Origin: Plenodomus lindquistii
Taxonomy: Eukaryota > Ascomycota > Dothideomycetes > Pleosporales > Leptosphaeriaceae
Assembly (NCBI GenBank): GCA_025504975.1
Contig: JANUWI010000013.1
Location: 930,001 to 994,000 of the forward strand
Direction: 5' to 3'
DNA: 64,000 bases
Position numbers and translations under genes: made by a program. The notes under the pieces are model-generated. The model searched no databases. It had not been told where the DNA came from and saw only the letters and a list, made by a program, of their open reading frames with translations. Shown here piece by piece: positions 1 through 10,510 of the stretch (positions are counted from its first letter, which is position 1; each line of letters starts with the position of its first letter).

Positions 1-1538
1 GTTGGGAGCGCAGGAGTTATGGGGGGTGGTGCAATGAGGCTTGTTACACGCGATGTTTCAGGAAGAGTGTTCGAAACTTGTTCCCGTGTCCCTAAATCTG
101 GAGATGCAATGCTCATCGAAACAGCCCGGTTTTCTGCTTTGGCAAGACTCTCTGACACAACTGGTCTTGCTGTCAGGGGTGAGGATGTGGAGCGCAGCGC
201 AGGACTGTCAAGTTGCCAAGGATCGACAGCAGTGGCAGAACTCCAATTGAAGGCTACAGGTACATTAGTAGTCACAGGGGGGAGACTGTGCCTGGCGGGA
301 ATCGCAGCACGGGGAGTTGGGACGGATGTTTTCGTGCGTGAGTGACCCATGGGTATCTTTGGATCCGGTGGCGCAGCGGTGTCCCAGTAAAATGACGCCC
401 TCGCACCAGCACCTGTGCCTGAGAGACGATCCTCGCGCGCCCATCTTCCCACTGTTTTGTTCACTTCTTTCCTTATTTCAGAGTTTGCCCATGTGACTCG
501 CACATAGTTGTCATCCGCATTGCCACTGTTGTACTCCCTGAGCGTCTGCCTACGCGTCAGTCTATACCAGGCTTTGCGCCCTGATGTCGAATAGATGGGA
601 TCTTCCGGAGCTTCCTCTTGCTTGACCGATCCTTGCAGAGGTGGGAATAGTTCGTCCAGCAATACGGCGTCGTAGGATGGCGCGTTCTGTGTGAGCGTTC
701 GATCGGAAATCATTGCATCTTTCGCAGAAGACTGAACAATCGGCAGTTTGAATTCTTCGTCATCGGAAATCAGTTCCCTGGGAGAATCTTGCTCTTCCTC
801 AGAGCTTAAGACGTCGGGTTCCGGAGGGGTGTTGTTAGAGTCGTCCTTGGCCAAAGCCCCGGTCGCTTCCTCGTGCATGTCCTTTTCCAACAGCTCGGAT
901 CCCTCATTGCCTGCTTGTTGATCCTCTGCAGCGTGATCTGCGAGACCGATCGTCTCCAAGACTGACGACTTGACCGCTCCACGATCCTCTTCAACAGACG
1001 TTCTTGGCGAGTCTGCCGGCGGCCCATTGTGGCTTCCCTCGGAGAGTGACGTCGAGGGACGAGCAGACGAAGCGTCGTCGGGCTGCAGGTGGCCCGACGA
1101 CTCGAGTGTAGCATCGTCCGGGTGGCCATCTTGTTGGACTGTGGTTGCCGAATCTGACGCCTCTGAAGGCACCCCGTCTGCGGCTATCTCGTCATGGTGG
1201 TTCTGCAGACAATCGCGATTCACAGTCGGAAGCAGCGACTCGCTATGTTCTTCCTCACCCCACAGTTGTGCGCTGTCCCGGTCAAAGTCGTGGTCGACAG
1301 GTCTACTTGCATCCTCTACAGGCACATGCGGTACCGTTGCAGTCGGTACTGTGGACTGTGGGGGTGTCGCCCAATCACCAAAACTTGCATCCTCGCTCCC
1401 CCAGCCTGCATCGTCCAAAAAGCCATTCAACAGAACCGGCGCCGAGGTTTGCGCCCGGGGTAGCGGTGATGTCACTTCGGTCTTCGTGATGGACGCGTCG
1501 TTGCCATTGTCGCTCCAAGGGTCGCCCCAGTGATCCAT
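1..1538 (-). CDS. conserved acidic fungal protein, N-terminal part (cut by window edge)
   Basis: An uninterrupted reading frame runs from an ATG at 1538 to base 1 with no stop, so at least 512 residues are seen and the C-terminus lies outside. The first 250 residues are acidic, Ser/Pro/Asp-rich and probably disordered; the protein opens MDHWGDPWSD. A conserved-looking block follows from about residue 320: AWYRLTRRQTLREYNSG (W at 324), then DDNYVRVTWANS, VGRWAREDR and FYWD. I recall fungal proteins with this block often labelled 'glucan 1,4-alpha-glucosidase' in databases. Nothing here resembles a glycosidase catalytic domain, so I do not adopt that name. Function unknown; intracellular location is likely because there is no signal peptide. 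Confidence 0.75.
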   Translation of the reverse strand, partial: MDHWGDPWSDNGNDASITKTEVTSPLPRAQTSAPVLLNGFLDDAGWGSEDASFGDWATPPQSTVPTATVPHVPVEDASRPVDHDFDRDSAQLWGEEEHSESLLPTVNRDCLQNHHDEIAADGVPSEASDSATTVQQDGHPDDATLESSGHLQPDDASSARPSTSLSEGSHNGPPADSPRTSVEEDRGAVKSSVLETIGLADHAAEDQQAGNEGSELLEKDMHEEATGALAKDDSNNTPPEPDVLSSEEEQDSPRELISDDEEFKLPIVQSSAKDAMISDRTLTQNAPSYDAVLLDELFPPLQGSVKQEEAPEDPIYSTSGRKAWYRLTRRQTLREYNSGNADDNYVRVTWANSEIRKEVNKTVGRWAREDRLSGTGAGARASFYWDTAAPPDPKIPMGHSRTKTSVPTPRAAIPARHSLPPVTTNVPVAFNWSSATAVDPWQLDSPALRSTSSPLTARPVVSESLAKAENRAVSMSIASPDLGTREQVSNTLPETSRVTSLIAPPPITPALP

Positions 1539-2067
1539 GTTCCCACGTCCGTGTCAGGCTTCATAGTGAGGAGCTTCTATGGCAGAAGCATCTCACGGTG
1601 AGGTAAGGATTGCAAGAGATGCATTGCTCGGCCAGGCAGTCGCGAGTGGTGAAAGCCAGGTTGCGCGGAGAACGCGGAGGTGCCTGCCAAGCCGGACCCT
1701 GGTAGGCCCGACCCGTCCGCTCCAAGTACAGCTAAACGATAGGTATAGGCAGCCTCATGGCAACAAAGTTCACATGTCATGATTACAGTCGGAAGCAAAA
1801 AAACAACTCGACATGAAAAGCACAACTTCCACTGTGATGGGAAGTCGTCGCCAGAATTAGCTTTTAATATTTGCTAACTTGTGCAAAAGATGCTGATGAG
1901 AGAAGCTCGACCTCGAGAGCGAGGACATGATGAACCTGAACGCCGTACGACCATGCAAGACCAGCGTCTAGGATTTCGAGTACCTGCTCCACGAGCATCA
2001 TAGACTCCACATAGTGGTCTAACCCATGTCAAGTTGATTACCGAGAAAAAGAACAAACACGAACTTG
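1539..2067. other. intergenic, 529 bp
   Basis: Lies upstream of the leftmost gene and downstream of the MFS gene, both on the minus strand. Short ORFs only; no recognisable RNA gene or repeat. Confidence 0.6.
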
Positions 2068-3913
2068 CTATCGGACAGACTCAATGACCGAGATGTCGTC
2101 AATCGCATTATCCTCGTCCGGATCGTTAAGGACTTTCTTGAGGCCGTTGTCAATCTGAACGGCGCCAATCTCCTCCTTGGGAACCCAAATCAACTGGATG
2201 ACACCAAAGATCGCCATGAGACCAAGAGCGAAGAAGGCGACCGCAGAGCCCCCAAGTGAATAAAACAGACCAACCATTGGTGATGAAATGGTCCTGGCCA
2301 GGCAGCACGCGGACATGGCGATACCGTTCACGCGGCCTAGTACAAGGGGCGAAGGTATGGCGTTCTTCATGAGGATGAGCGCGCATGGAAACACGAGAAT
2401 GCCATAAAATGCTTGCAGAACAAGTGAAACATAGACTCCAGGCGACCAGAATTCATGCGGAAGAGCCGTAATGAATGGAACAATAATGTATGTCGTTGGA
2501 TACAAAATGATCATCCAGACGAATGTTTTCCAGACACCAGCCCATTCCACAAAGATGGGGAAGACGAATCCTTGGACGAAGAGCGTGATGAGGCCGTTGA
2601 CTGCCAGGAAGGTACCCACATGGGGCAAGTCCATGCCGAGACCACCCTTGAAGTCCAATCCGGCGTGAATTGGTTTATCTTGGATGTAGACAGGCAGAAT
2701 GGAAATGAAGGCCATCTGATGGAAAGCAAAGATGGACATGGCGAGTATGACCATCACAACAGTCTGGTTGAACGTTTTTCGAGGCTTAGGGGCTGGCTGA
2801 CCACGCATTGGGAGCACGTCGTGTGGAGCAATTCGGATAGAATGCATGGTTCCAAACGATGAGCGGCGAATATCAAAGCGCTGGTCGAAAGGCATTGGCA
2901 TCCCCTCTTCCAGGAATGATGCGCGCTTGCGAATCTGTCGCATACTGCCCTGGACCGAAATGGAAGCCAAGCGCTCACGCGTGAAGCTTGCAATAGAACC
3001 TCTTGGTCGCAAGGATCCGGCCATGGAACCACGGAAATCGCGGTCTCGCGCGTGAGACTGGGGCGGGAGTAGTCGGCTCCGTTCGTTGGTTTCGTTGATG
3101 GTGTCGAGATGATCATGGTAATCGTGATGATCTGCGGTGCCATTCTCTTCCTTCTCCTCGCGGACTAATGTCTCCTCCAGAAAGAAGCATCCTTGGATGA
3201 TGGCCAGAACGATTCCGGTAGCGGCTGCGAGATTCGGCAGCAGATACGGGTAACGCCCGAAGATGCCATCTTGGGCAAAGGTGTTGGGAAAGAACTCTGC
3301 TGGACGAGCAAGGAAACCACCCATGGCTGAACCAATGATACCCCCTAGTGTCCAGACGAAAGGTTGTGTCGCATAGGCCTTGGCTATTGGGATTAGCATC
3401 ATGATAGCATATGCGGAAGTGCGCGATTTACGTACGCTCATGCGCGGGATTCTTGACCATCTCCGCGACCATGGTCTGCATGATTGCAACGTTTCCATTC
3501 AGAGCGCCGCCAACGAAACGGGCAAGCAGTGCGACCCAATACGTGGGCGCCATACCGAAGAGAATACTCGACATGGCGACACCAGCCAGACCAATTAGTG
3601 CGACCGGTTTTCGGCCATAGACGTCAGAGATCATACCCCACCCTGGGGCAGTAATAGCCTCTGCAATTGCGTAAGCCGAGACCAAGAGGCCGGCGTAGAA
3701 GGAAGCATCATCTCTGCGGATGCCCAAGTCCTGGACCATCAACCATGAGTAGGCGAGAATGGAGTTGAAGGCGAGAGGCTCGGAGAATCGGCAAATCCCT
3801 GTCCAAAGTCAGCAACAGTCCAATCAGCATGGCATGAGGGCAAGGGATATGCGCATACCGATGATTATGAGTTGTTTGGTGGGGAAGGGCGCATCTTTGG
3901 GGTCGGGAGGCAT
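2068..3913 (-). CDS. MFS transporter, DHA1-like (YCR023C-type)
   Basis: Exons 3913-3859, 3798-3436 and 3383-2068 join in frame to 577 residues. Introns begin GTATGC and GTACGT and end CAG and TAG. The N-terminus is short (PPDPKDAPFPTKQL) and is followed by ICRFSEPLAFNSIL, the typical first helix of the fungal DHA1 subfamily. The second splice restores NPAHEPKAYATQPFVW, the expected TM4/TM5 region. About twelve hydrophobic segments flank a long Ser/Arg-rich central cytoplasmic loop of roughly 150 residues. This is a plasma-membrane or vacuolar drug/proton antiporter type; the substrate cannot be told from sequence. It ends with an acidic cytoplasmic tail (DPDEDNAIDDIS). Transporter class is well supported; specificity is unknown. 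Confidence 0.9.
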
Positions 3914-5758
3914 GGTGGCGATATTACAATTACTGGCAGGGCGATGAGGTTGGGAAGAGGCTCGCATCCATATAAAGAGAGAAGGCAATGCAGGTTTTAG
4001 GAAGGAGCAGCTTATCACGGCGGGCCGATGTTTCCCCTCAGTCGGATTGGCAACCGTGCGCAACTAGTGCTTCGCAGAGTGCCTCGACGACAAAACGTGC
4101 TGGCGCAGAGGCTCGCTTGTGCTGCCGTGAATGCTGATGGTGTGAAACAACGAAGCCTTCACCTGTAATATTGCTCGCAGTACAGACGCTTGGAGAGACT
4201 GCGGCCCGCCTCTTCATGGCCGTTGCTTGGAGGAAGGATGGGGCCTGGAAGCGTACCGCGCCTGGCCTGACCATGGACTGGAAACTCACTCCAGCATCCA
4301 GTAGCACAGGCTAGGCTTGCCGTTCATAGCTACGTCACGACAAAGCCGCAACCCTGTCTCGAGCATCAAACTGCTCACCGCACTTTACCCGAATGACCAC
4401 ACTGTGGCTTGCAAACAATGGAACTGGACATGCACTTTTTGCTGTAAGCAATCCCGCTGACAATCGTTGGCGGCACATTCCTGCACTCCACTGTCCAGCC
4501 ATGGCAGTCGCCCGTGGAGCATTTGACAAACAGCATTCCTCGTCGTGCTGGTGGTTGGCATTGAGGCTCGAGTAACATGTCAGAGCAAGCCGTACGTTGC
4601 CCGGTGGCGTCACCAACCGTCACGCGGCAAGCTCTCCTCTGCTCTGCTCTTCCTCATATTGTTGCGCGACCTCAAGCACCAATCGCGTGTTGCGGAAGTG
4701 GCATGCATCGCGATACCTACGCGCGTTATCTGCGGGGGTGGGGGCACGACTCACGAGGCCTCAAGACTGCATCCACCTCCGTCTTACTGGGATCCATGGT
4801 CAACGGTGTGATGCACGTCTGGCAAACTGCAGCTGCCCATCATGGCAAGTACTTGGTAGCTCAAAACTTGCATGCACGTGATACTGCTTCACAACGACCT
4901 CAGGATTGCAACGTGCATCATCATATCATGTCGTCGTCTATTACTCTCATGGCCGCCGTCGTGCCGTCTGAGTCTGAGTCTGAATCTGAGCGCCAGCCAC
5001 ATCGACTAGTTTGACTCAAGGCGATCTAGCCGCCAGCTTCGCTTATCGAATTCGACACATCGTGCAACTCGCTTGCACAATGGGAAATGAACAAGGATTC
5101 CTCCAATCTGGCTTCCCTGCTTGCTGAGTCCTGACATCAAATGTTGAGCTGATGGGATTCGAGGTGCCTCAACAATGCATAACTCGCGCCTAACTCTGGA
5201 ACGTACCTCGTATTCCAGATGTAGGGTTAGTTGGACGTCATGAGCACCGCATGCTTCACTCCGGATTCTTTAGCACGACGATTGACAAGATAAAAAAAGG
5301 GACGATCAGCACAAGCAACCCCTGGCTGTTAGTGGCCCCTCTTGAATTTTCTTTTCCAGAAATCATGACGGAGAAGACGGAAGCCACCACACGAGCTAAG
5401 CTCTAAGAAGCATAGACTATCCGACCAGGTCCACTGTGTTACTTTTCCCAGGTTCAGATACGACTCAGCATCGAGGCATCACAACGTCGTGATATCGTGC
5501 AACATAAAGTAAGGACCAATCTCAACCTTCATATCGGTCTAGAGACATAATCGGTCTAGAGACATAGATGCCGGTGATACACGGCATTACATTGGTACCT
5601 ATGGCATGATTCTGATCGTTCACATCTACAGTCCAAGTCCACAGGCACATGGTACGCGTATACTTTAATTCATTCCAGGTCAAAATGCACAGGGTACCGC
5701 ACCTTTAGGTCGAGAGAATATCCTCTTCCCATCAAATGGACTATTTCATTCCCAATAC
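3914..5758. other. intergenic, about 1.85 kb
   Basis: Promoter side of the MFS gene and 3' side of the J-domain gene. Overlapping short ORFs on both strands (4335-5014) lack a convincing start or splice context. It contains the 17-bp tandem duplication listed separately. Confidence 0.5.
5533..5566. repeat. 17-bp perfect tandem duplication
   Basis: The unit atcggtctagagacata occurs twice head to tail (5533-5549 and 5550-5566). It lies in non-coding DNA downstream of the J-domain gene. No function is implied. Confidence 0.9.
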
Positions 5759-5813
5759 TCAATAGGACGGATAATACTTACCCACAGATCCCCTGTACCC
5801 CGAACTGGGCTGC

Positions 5814-7907
5814 TCATCTACAGCATGTCAGTACATAATACCCCAACAGGCCAGTGCACTTACTCGACTTGTTCCAAGCCTCATACTCAAACTGGAACAC
5901 GGCGCCCACCTCATCGTAAGCCCTTCTGCGATCCTCATCACAGAGAATGCTTTTTGCCTGATTGATCTCGCACATTCTCTTGGCAGCGCGTTTCTGCTGG
6001 GCCATAGGCTTACCTACCTGCTTGTCTGGATGGTTGAACATGGCCAGCCTGGTGTATGTGCTTTGGATCAGGTCCATGGGTGTGCGCTCTCGATCACGTA
6101 GGCCCAAGGCATCGTATGGATCAAACTTGCCATCTTCGCTCGAGTCGCTGTCATTGTCACTGTCACTGTCAGGGAAGACATCTGGTGAAAGATCCTGAGA
6201 CACAGGTGGTGGAAGGGTTGGAGTGCAATGTTGGAGCGGGCTCTGGGCGTAGGGCTGCGGCAACTGCGGAACTGTACTGTGAAGTTGGGCTTGGATAGGC
6301 AGTTGTGGAGTTTGAGTAGAGGTGTAGTGTTGCTGACTCTGGCTAGAGATTCGAGGGGCTTGCGCCGAGTTGTGTAGAGGCTGGCCTTGGTTTTGAAGCT
6401 GCGAGGTATTGTAGGTAAGCTGGGTCTGGTTGTGAAAGTGTTGTTGAGAATCGTAGCGCGGCTGAGTTTCGCTGGGAGGTGGTGGAAAGTATGGATTTTG
6501 GTATGGCGCCTGGGGCTGGTTAGGATATTGTGGTTGAGGATCGTACCGGAGCTGACTTTCATTGGTAGGTGGTGGAAACTGCAGAGTATTGTGGGGCTGA
6601 GTCTGGCTAGGATGATATGGAGACTGCTGGGTTGGGCTGAAAGGCTGGACCTGGCTGTGAGATTGTGCCTCGTACTTCCTTCGAAACTCCTCCTCTTCTC
6701 GTTCCTGCTTCCTCTTGTACTCCTCCCACCTTTGGGTCTCTGCATCTTTCGCATCATATTTCGTCTGCTGGAATTCGGGTGGCTCAATCATCGGCTTTGA
6801 AGCTCCAAATCCTAACCTCAGTTTGGCTTCTTCGAGTTCCTGCTGACGTCTTGCTTCATCGAAGTCGGCCCTCTTCCGGAGTTCATCCAACTCGCGCTGC
6901 CTCTTCGTTGCTTCGAACTGTGCTCTCTTCTTGACCTTATCGAGCTCTTGCTGTCTTTTCAGTGATTCAAAGTCTGCCTTTGTTCGAGCTTCGGCTTGTT
7001 CACGTTGTCGTTTAATGGCTTCGTACTCTGCCTTGGTGCGTGCTTCGTCCTCTTCGCGTTGCCGCTTTACTGCATCGAACTCCGCTTTCACCCTCGCTTC
7101 GTCCTCTTCCCTCTTACGTTTGATCGCTTCGAGTTCGTCCCGAGCTCGTGCTTCGGCCTCTTCTCGCTTTCGCTTTTGAGCGTTGTACTCGTCTCTGGCG
7201 CGAGCGTCCTCTTCTTCGCGCTTCCGTTTCATGGCTTCAAACTCATCTCTGGCACGGCGATCATCGTCCTCTTGCTTCCTTCTCTTGGCTTCAAACTCGT
7301 CTCTGGCCCGTGCTTCGTCCAGCTCGCGCTTTCGGTTCATCGCATCGAATTGGGCTTTAGCTTCAGCTTCACGTTGCTCCTTCTGTCGCCTGGCGGCATC
7401 GTACTCAGCCTTCAACTTTGCATCATGTTCCTTGAAGGGGTCAGCATCGATCTGCAGCATACTCATCTGCGGTACTGGTGGTGGCATGATAGCGGGTAGC
7501 GATGGTGGTGCAAGTTGACGGCGTACGACTACATCTGGTTGCGCTGACTGCTGCACAATGACCTGTTGCTGCGGGGCATGGATGTTAAACTGCTGCTGGG
7601 CCCTTTCAATAAAAAGAAGCTGGTGGCTCGGTAATCCGAAAACGGCCAGTCCTCCGGCTCGTCGTGCCATGACTATTGCGATGTTGTTCAAAGTGATCAA
7701 CATGCCCCGCACACAATGGTCCTCATACAGGTTCAGGAAGCCCCTATTGACATCTATCAAATTCATGATCCAGTGACAGATGTTCTCAAGACGGCCACTT
7801 TCGAGTCTTTGAAGTTCCCATATTTCAAAAGGATGGTCTTCCGGGTTATACCAACCATCATTGAAGCTGAACTCCTCTCTCCGCTCCCTTCTCCGAGGGA
7901 AGAACAT
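5814..7907 (-). CDS. J-domain protein with 11 x 18-residue charged helical repeat
   Basis: ATG at 7907; an upstream in-frame TTG at 7931 is not used. It gives 697 residues. Order: an N-terminal folded region (about 1-110, W- and L-containing); a Gln/Pro linker; eleven 18-residue repeats (about 164-361) of the type RARDEFEAKRRKQEDDDR, rich in Glu/Lys/Arg; a Gln/Pro/Tyr-rich disordered region (about 400-560); an acidic patch (SDSDNDSDSSED); and a C-terminal J domain (about 595-669) with HPDKQ at 626-630, so Hsp70 stimulation is plausible. A donor (GTAAGTGC) near 5858 and acceptor ending TGTAG near 5818 would replace the last residues by a short tail ending at 5759. The 18-residue period fits exactly five helical turns. 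The Hsp70 partner and client are unknown. Confidence 0.85.
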   Translation of the reverse strand: MFFPRRRERREEFSFNDGWYNPEDHPFEIWELQRLESGRLENICHWIMNLIDVNRGFLNLYEDHCVRGMLITLNNIAIVMARRAGGLAVFGLPSHQLLFIERAQQQFNIHAPQQQVIVQQSAQPDVVVRRQLAPPSLPAIMPPPVPQMSMLQIDADPFKEHDAKLKAEYDAARRQKEQREAEAKAQFDAMNRKRELDEARARDEFEAKRRKQEDDDRRARDEFEAMKRKREEEDARARDEYNAQKRKREEAEARARDELEAIKRKREEDEARVKAEFDAVKRQREEDEARTKAEYEAIKRQREQAEARTKADFESLKRQQELDKVKKRAQFEATKRQRELDELRKRADFDEARRQQELEEAKLRLGFGASKPMIEPPEFQQTKYDAKDAETQRWEEYKRKQEREEEEFRRKYEAQSHSQVQPFSPTQQSPYHPSQTQPHNTLQFPPPTNESQLRYDPQPQYPNQPQAPYQNPYFPPPPSETQPRYDSQQHFHNQTQLTYNTSQLQNQGQPLHNSAQAPRISSQSQQHYTSTQTPQLPIQAQLHSTVPQLPQPYAQSPLQHCTPTLPPPVSQDLSPDVFPDSDSDNDSDSSEDGKFDPYDALGLRDRERTPMDLIQSTYTRLAMFNHPDKQVGKPMAQQKRAAKRMCEINQAKSILCDEDRRRAYDEVGAVFQFEYEAWNKSSKCTGLLGYYVLTCCR
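6825..7418 (-). repeat. 54-bp coding repeat, 11 copies (18 aa each)
   Basis: Eleven consecutive 18-codon units inside the J-domain gene. Each begins with (R/K)xK/R(A/D)(E/D)(F/Y) and carries a central K/R-R-(K/Q) cluster followed by (E/D)(E/D)xEA. Copies have diverged in DNA, so this is an old protein repeat rather than a young minisatellite. Confidence 0.85.
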
Positions 7908-8785
7908 AGTGTAGATATTGTTCGTTGCCAACGATCGGATGAAGCGTACGGAAGAAATCTTTTAATCATCCATGGAGATGCCTTAGCTTCTTAAATTGAC
8001 ACAGTATTGAATATCTACAAGATCTTTGGTCCAAGTCAGAGCTACATATGACGTTGTAACGTCAATGTTCAGCTCCAGAGAACCCTGCAGGCTGTATACA
8101 TGCAGTTCACAACACTGTCACTTGTAATGTGTCAAGTCTGTGCTGCCAACGCTATATTCAAACAACATAGACACGAACTCGGGTCATTGGATACCGCAGA
8201 TCATAGTTTTCGTGGCAACCTTGGGAGCGGTGGTGTCATGTAGCCTGTTATCATCAATGGACTAAAACCTTCTCGTTACCATGGCAATTTTGTGAATTGG
8301 ATGGTCACTGGGATATGCGACCGTGCCGCTGCGTCGTTCATATATCATCTGTGGGCACGCACACGCTGCCCACGTTGAATAATCACAACACCGTCATGCA
8401 TATGATCCTTTCCCTCCCTCTTCATGGACGAACAAGACCCCCAAGCGCGATCTATGGTCGTATTTCAACCTCTCTTGGAAAAGATGTTCGAACTTGGATT
8501 CCGTTTATTCAATCTTTGTAAGATTTTTGCTGATATAGGGGATTGAGCGGAGACCCGTCGTTCAAGTTTCATTGCAGTTTTAATGAACCTTGACTCATAC
8601 TTCTGCTTGAGTGTTTGATTCCTGTACTCTTGATACCTTATATGGCTCATATACATGCATGCCTAGATTCGAATCACGCAGCACTCACATTTGACAGTCA
8701 ACGTCGGGTTGCAAGGAGTCATCTACAACGCTCGAAACATATGTAAGTTCCCATGATATTCCAGTATTCTCCTTAGTCATGGTCG
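7908..8785. other. intergenic, 878 bp
   Basis: Upstream of the J-domain gene. It is fairly AT-rich with only short shadow ORFs; I see no RNA gene or repeat. Confidence 0.5.
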
Positions 8786-9208
8786 CTACTTCCCATTCGC
8801 CAGCTTCCACTCCTCAAACTCTCTCTTCTCCTTCTGTTCTGCCGTTTCAGTTGCAGCTCCACTAGCGGTATCCTGATTTCCATACGACCTCGCGACAACA
8901 CGACCCAAGTGATCCACAGTTTCGTATATTACTCGAGGCGCAGCTGGCTGCAAACTTGAAGGCATAAATCGTGGGGAGGTGTAAAGCCCGTCACCTATCG
9001 GTAAGGAACGCAGGTGCCTTTCGATCCTATGCACTGTGTCTCGGACACTGTAATCGAGGGAGAATACGTCGAATTTCTTCATCTCTGTTACAAAGGCTCG
9101 GAGCGCGGTGGGAGTTTGCGATTCTATATACGCTCGTGACCAGGGGTGGCTTGGGCCTCCTAATCCTAAACGACTCCATCCGTAGAGACTAGATGGATAG
9201 CCGTACAT
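8786..9208 (-). CDS. small hypothetical protein, 140 aa
   Basis: A single-exon ORF from ATG 9208. It begins MYGYPSSLYGWSRLG and ends with a charged tail (EKREFEEWKLANGK). There is no signal peptide or membrane segment, and a central region (VIYETVDHLGRVVARSYG) looks structured. I do not recognise the family. An extra 5' exon is possible. It is kept because composition and codon use look protein-like and no other gene overlaps. Confidence 0.45.
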   Translation of the reverse strand: MYGYPSSLYGWSRLGLGGPSHPWSRAYIESQTPTALRAFVTEMKKFDVFSLDYSVRDTVHRIERHLRSLPIGDGLYTSPRFMPSSLQPAAPRVIYETVDHLGRVVARSYGNQDTASGAATETAEQKEKREFEEWKLANGK

Positions 9209-9984
9209 GTTTCAATTTCAAGTCCGCGGGGATGTGGGAGACTGGGCAGGGCGATTGGAAATTTACGTACATTGATCAAGAAGGTGACTTGGTCAGGATT
9301 TGTACGTGTTATTCGTGAAATTTTGTGTAGTTGAGAAAAGAAACAAACATGAGAGTAAGGCTTATAAGCCAAGCTGTCCGTGAACGAAACACTATTGATA
9401 CTTCAATCCTAAGCGTGAATTGATGGCAAGAGATGATTGTACCGTAACTGAACCTTGTTGATGCTAGCTCTCAGTATGCTGTAAAGGTATTCAAGCGCCG
9501 AGATGTCTTTTTGCAACATTCCCCGACCGACCGTCCTCTTCAAGACTTCGTCCTCTTCAAGACTTCGTTCATCTACATAGATGATACATGACTGACTAAC
9601 AGGCCGCTGAGAATTCACGGTGTCGGCAGCCAAGGTCTATGTGAACTTGTATGGCGACCGAGCCTCCAAATAGTCATACAATCTGTGATACTCTACACCA
9701 CAAAAGTGCCACTACACCAATAACTTGGCACCAGCTCAGCACCAATCTCTCTACGCAAACATGCACAATAACAAGTCACGGAACCGGCCATCTCCACCGC
9801 GGTACTATAAAGCCCCTCGACGAAGCCCACTCTGCCTCGACACAGTCTCTCCACCAAGCAACACATTTCAAACCCACGAGCGAAAACCATATTCACAACC
9901 AGAGTCCATCAGTTTCCCCCCTTAAAGAAACACCAATCCAACAATCTACCCACACATCCATAACCACCTCCCCTTTCCGGCAAA
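9209..9984. other. intergenic, 776 bp
   Basis: It contains the tandem duplication at 9534-9567. The + strand stretch 9651-9950 reads as a low-complexity Thr/His/Ser/Pro ORF without a plausible start context. Confidence 0.4.
9534..9567. repeat. 17-bp perfect tandem duplication
   Basis: The unit tcctcttcaagacttcg occurs twice head to tail (9534-9550, 9551-9567), in apparently non-coding DNA. Confidence 0.9.
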
Positions 9985-10290
9985 ATGTCCCTCCTCGCAA
10001 CATTCCCTACAACCACACCTATTCCTGAACCCCCTCCTTCTCCCCCCGCCACCCCTCCCCCAGGGCAGGACTGGCCCATTCCGTCACCTTCACCCACAAG
10101 TACACCTTGTCATGAACCCCCTCCTTCTCCCCAACCACCCCCTGATCCTCCTTCGCCTATTGCGCCTCCGTCGCCACCCTCGTCTCTAGTTAGTGGGCCA
10201 GACACGCCATCTCCGCGTCCGTATCCTGGGACGCCTTCGGCGCCAGATGAGGTTGTGTCTGTCTGGAAAATAGTTGGTGTAGTGTGCTGA
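9985..10290 (+). CDS. doubtful proline-rich ORF, 101 aa
   Basis: ATG at 9985 in a fair start context (caaaATGTC). About half the residues are Pro or Ser. The motif EPPPSPP occurs in two near-identical DNA copies about 85 bp apart (from 10026 and 10111). There is no signal peptide or domain. It could be a wall-linker-like fragment or chance pyrimidine-rich DNA; expression is unproven. Confidence 0.25.
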   Translation: MSLLATFPTTTPIPEPPPSPPATPPPGQDWPIPSPSPTSTPCHEPPPSPQPPPDPPSPIAPPSPPSSLVSGPDTPSPRPYPGTPSAPDEVVSVWKIVGVVC

Positions 10291-10390
10291 TTGTGTGGGG
10301 AGAGGACGTCACAGCCTGAGGTCATTGGGAACAGGGACGAGTGATGCATGGGTATATATTACAAGTGGTAGTCAATGTATTCGTAGTCAT

Positions 10391-10407
10391 GGGGGGGGGG
10401 GGGGGGG
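10391..10407. repeat. poly-G tract, 17 nt
   Basis: Seventeen consecutive G on the + strand, in the gap between the proline-rich ORF and the 3' end of CDC23. Its length may be a sequencing or assembly approximation. Confidence 0.8.
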
Positions 10408-10510
10408 TATCATTACCTATTTACGCCCTTTAAAATGCTCATCACATCACGTCACCCTCGAGTCACCCAGCACTTGTCTTCAAGTCTCCTCCCGTCCAAG
10501 CTCACATACA

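Noticed and set aside
970..1533. Plus-strand ORF of 187 aa, Ser-rich
   Set aside because: Antisense of the leftmost acidic protein, whose conserved block and open frame to the window edge are far better supported.
4375..4623. Small Cys-rich ORF (82 aa, 8 Cys) resembling an effector-like peptide
   Set aside because: It starts at a GTG, has no signal peptide and no upstream exon could be found; overlapping frames are equally open.
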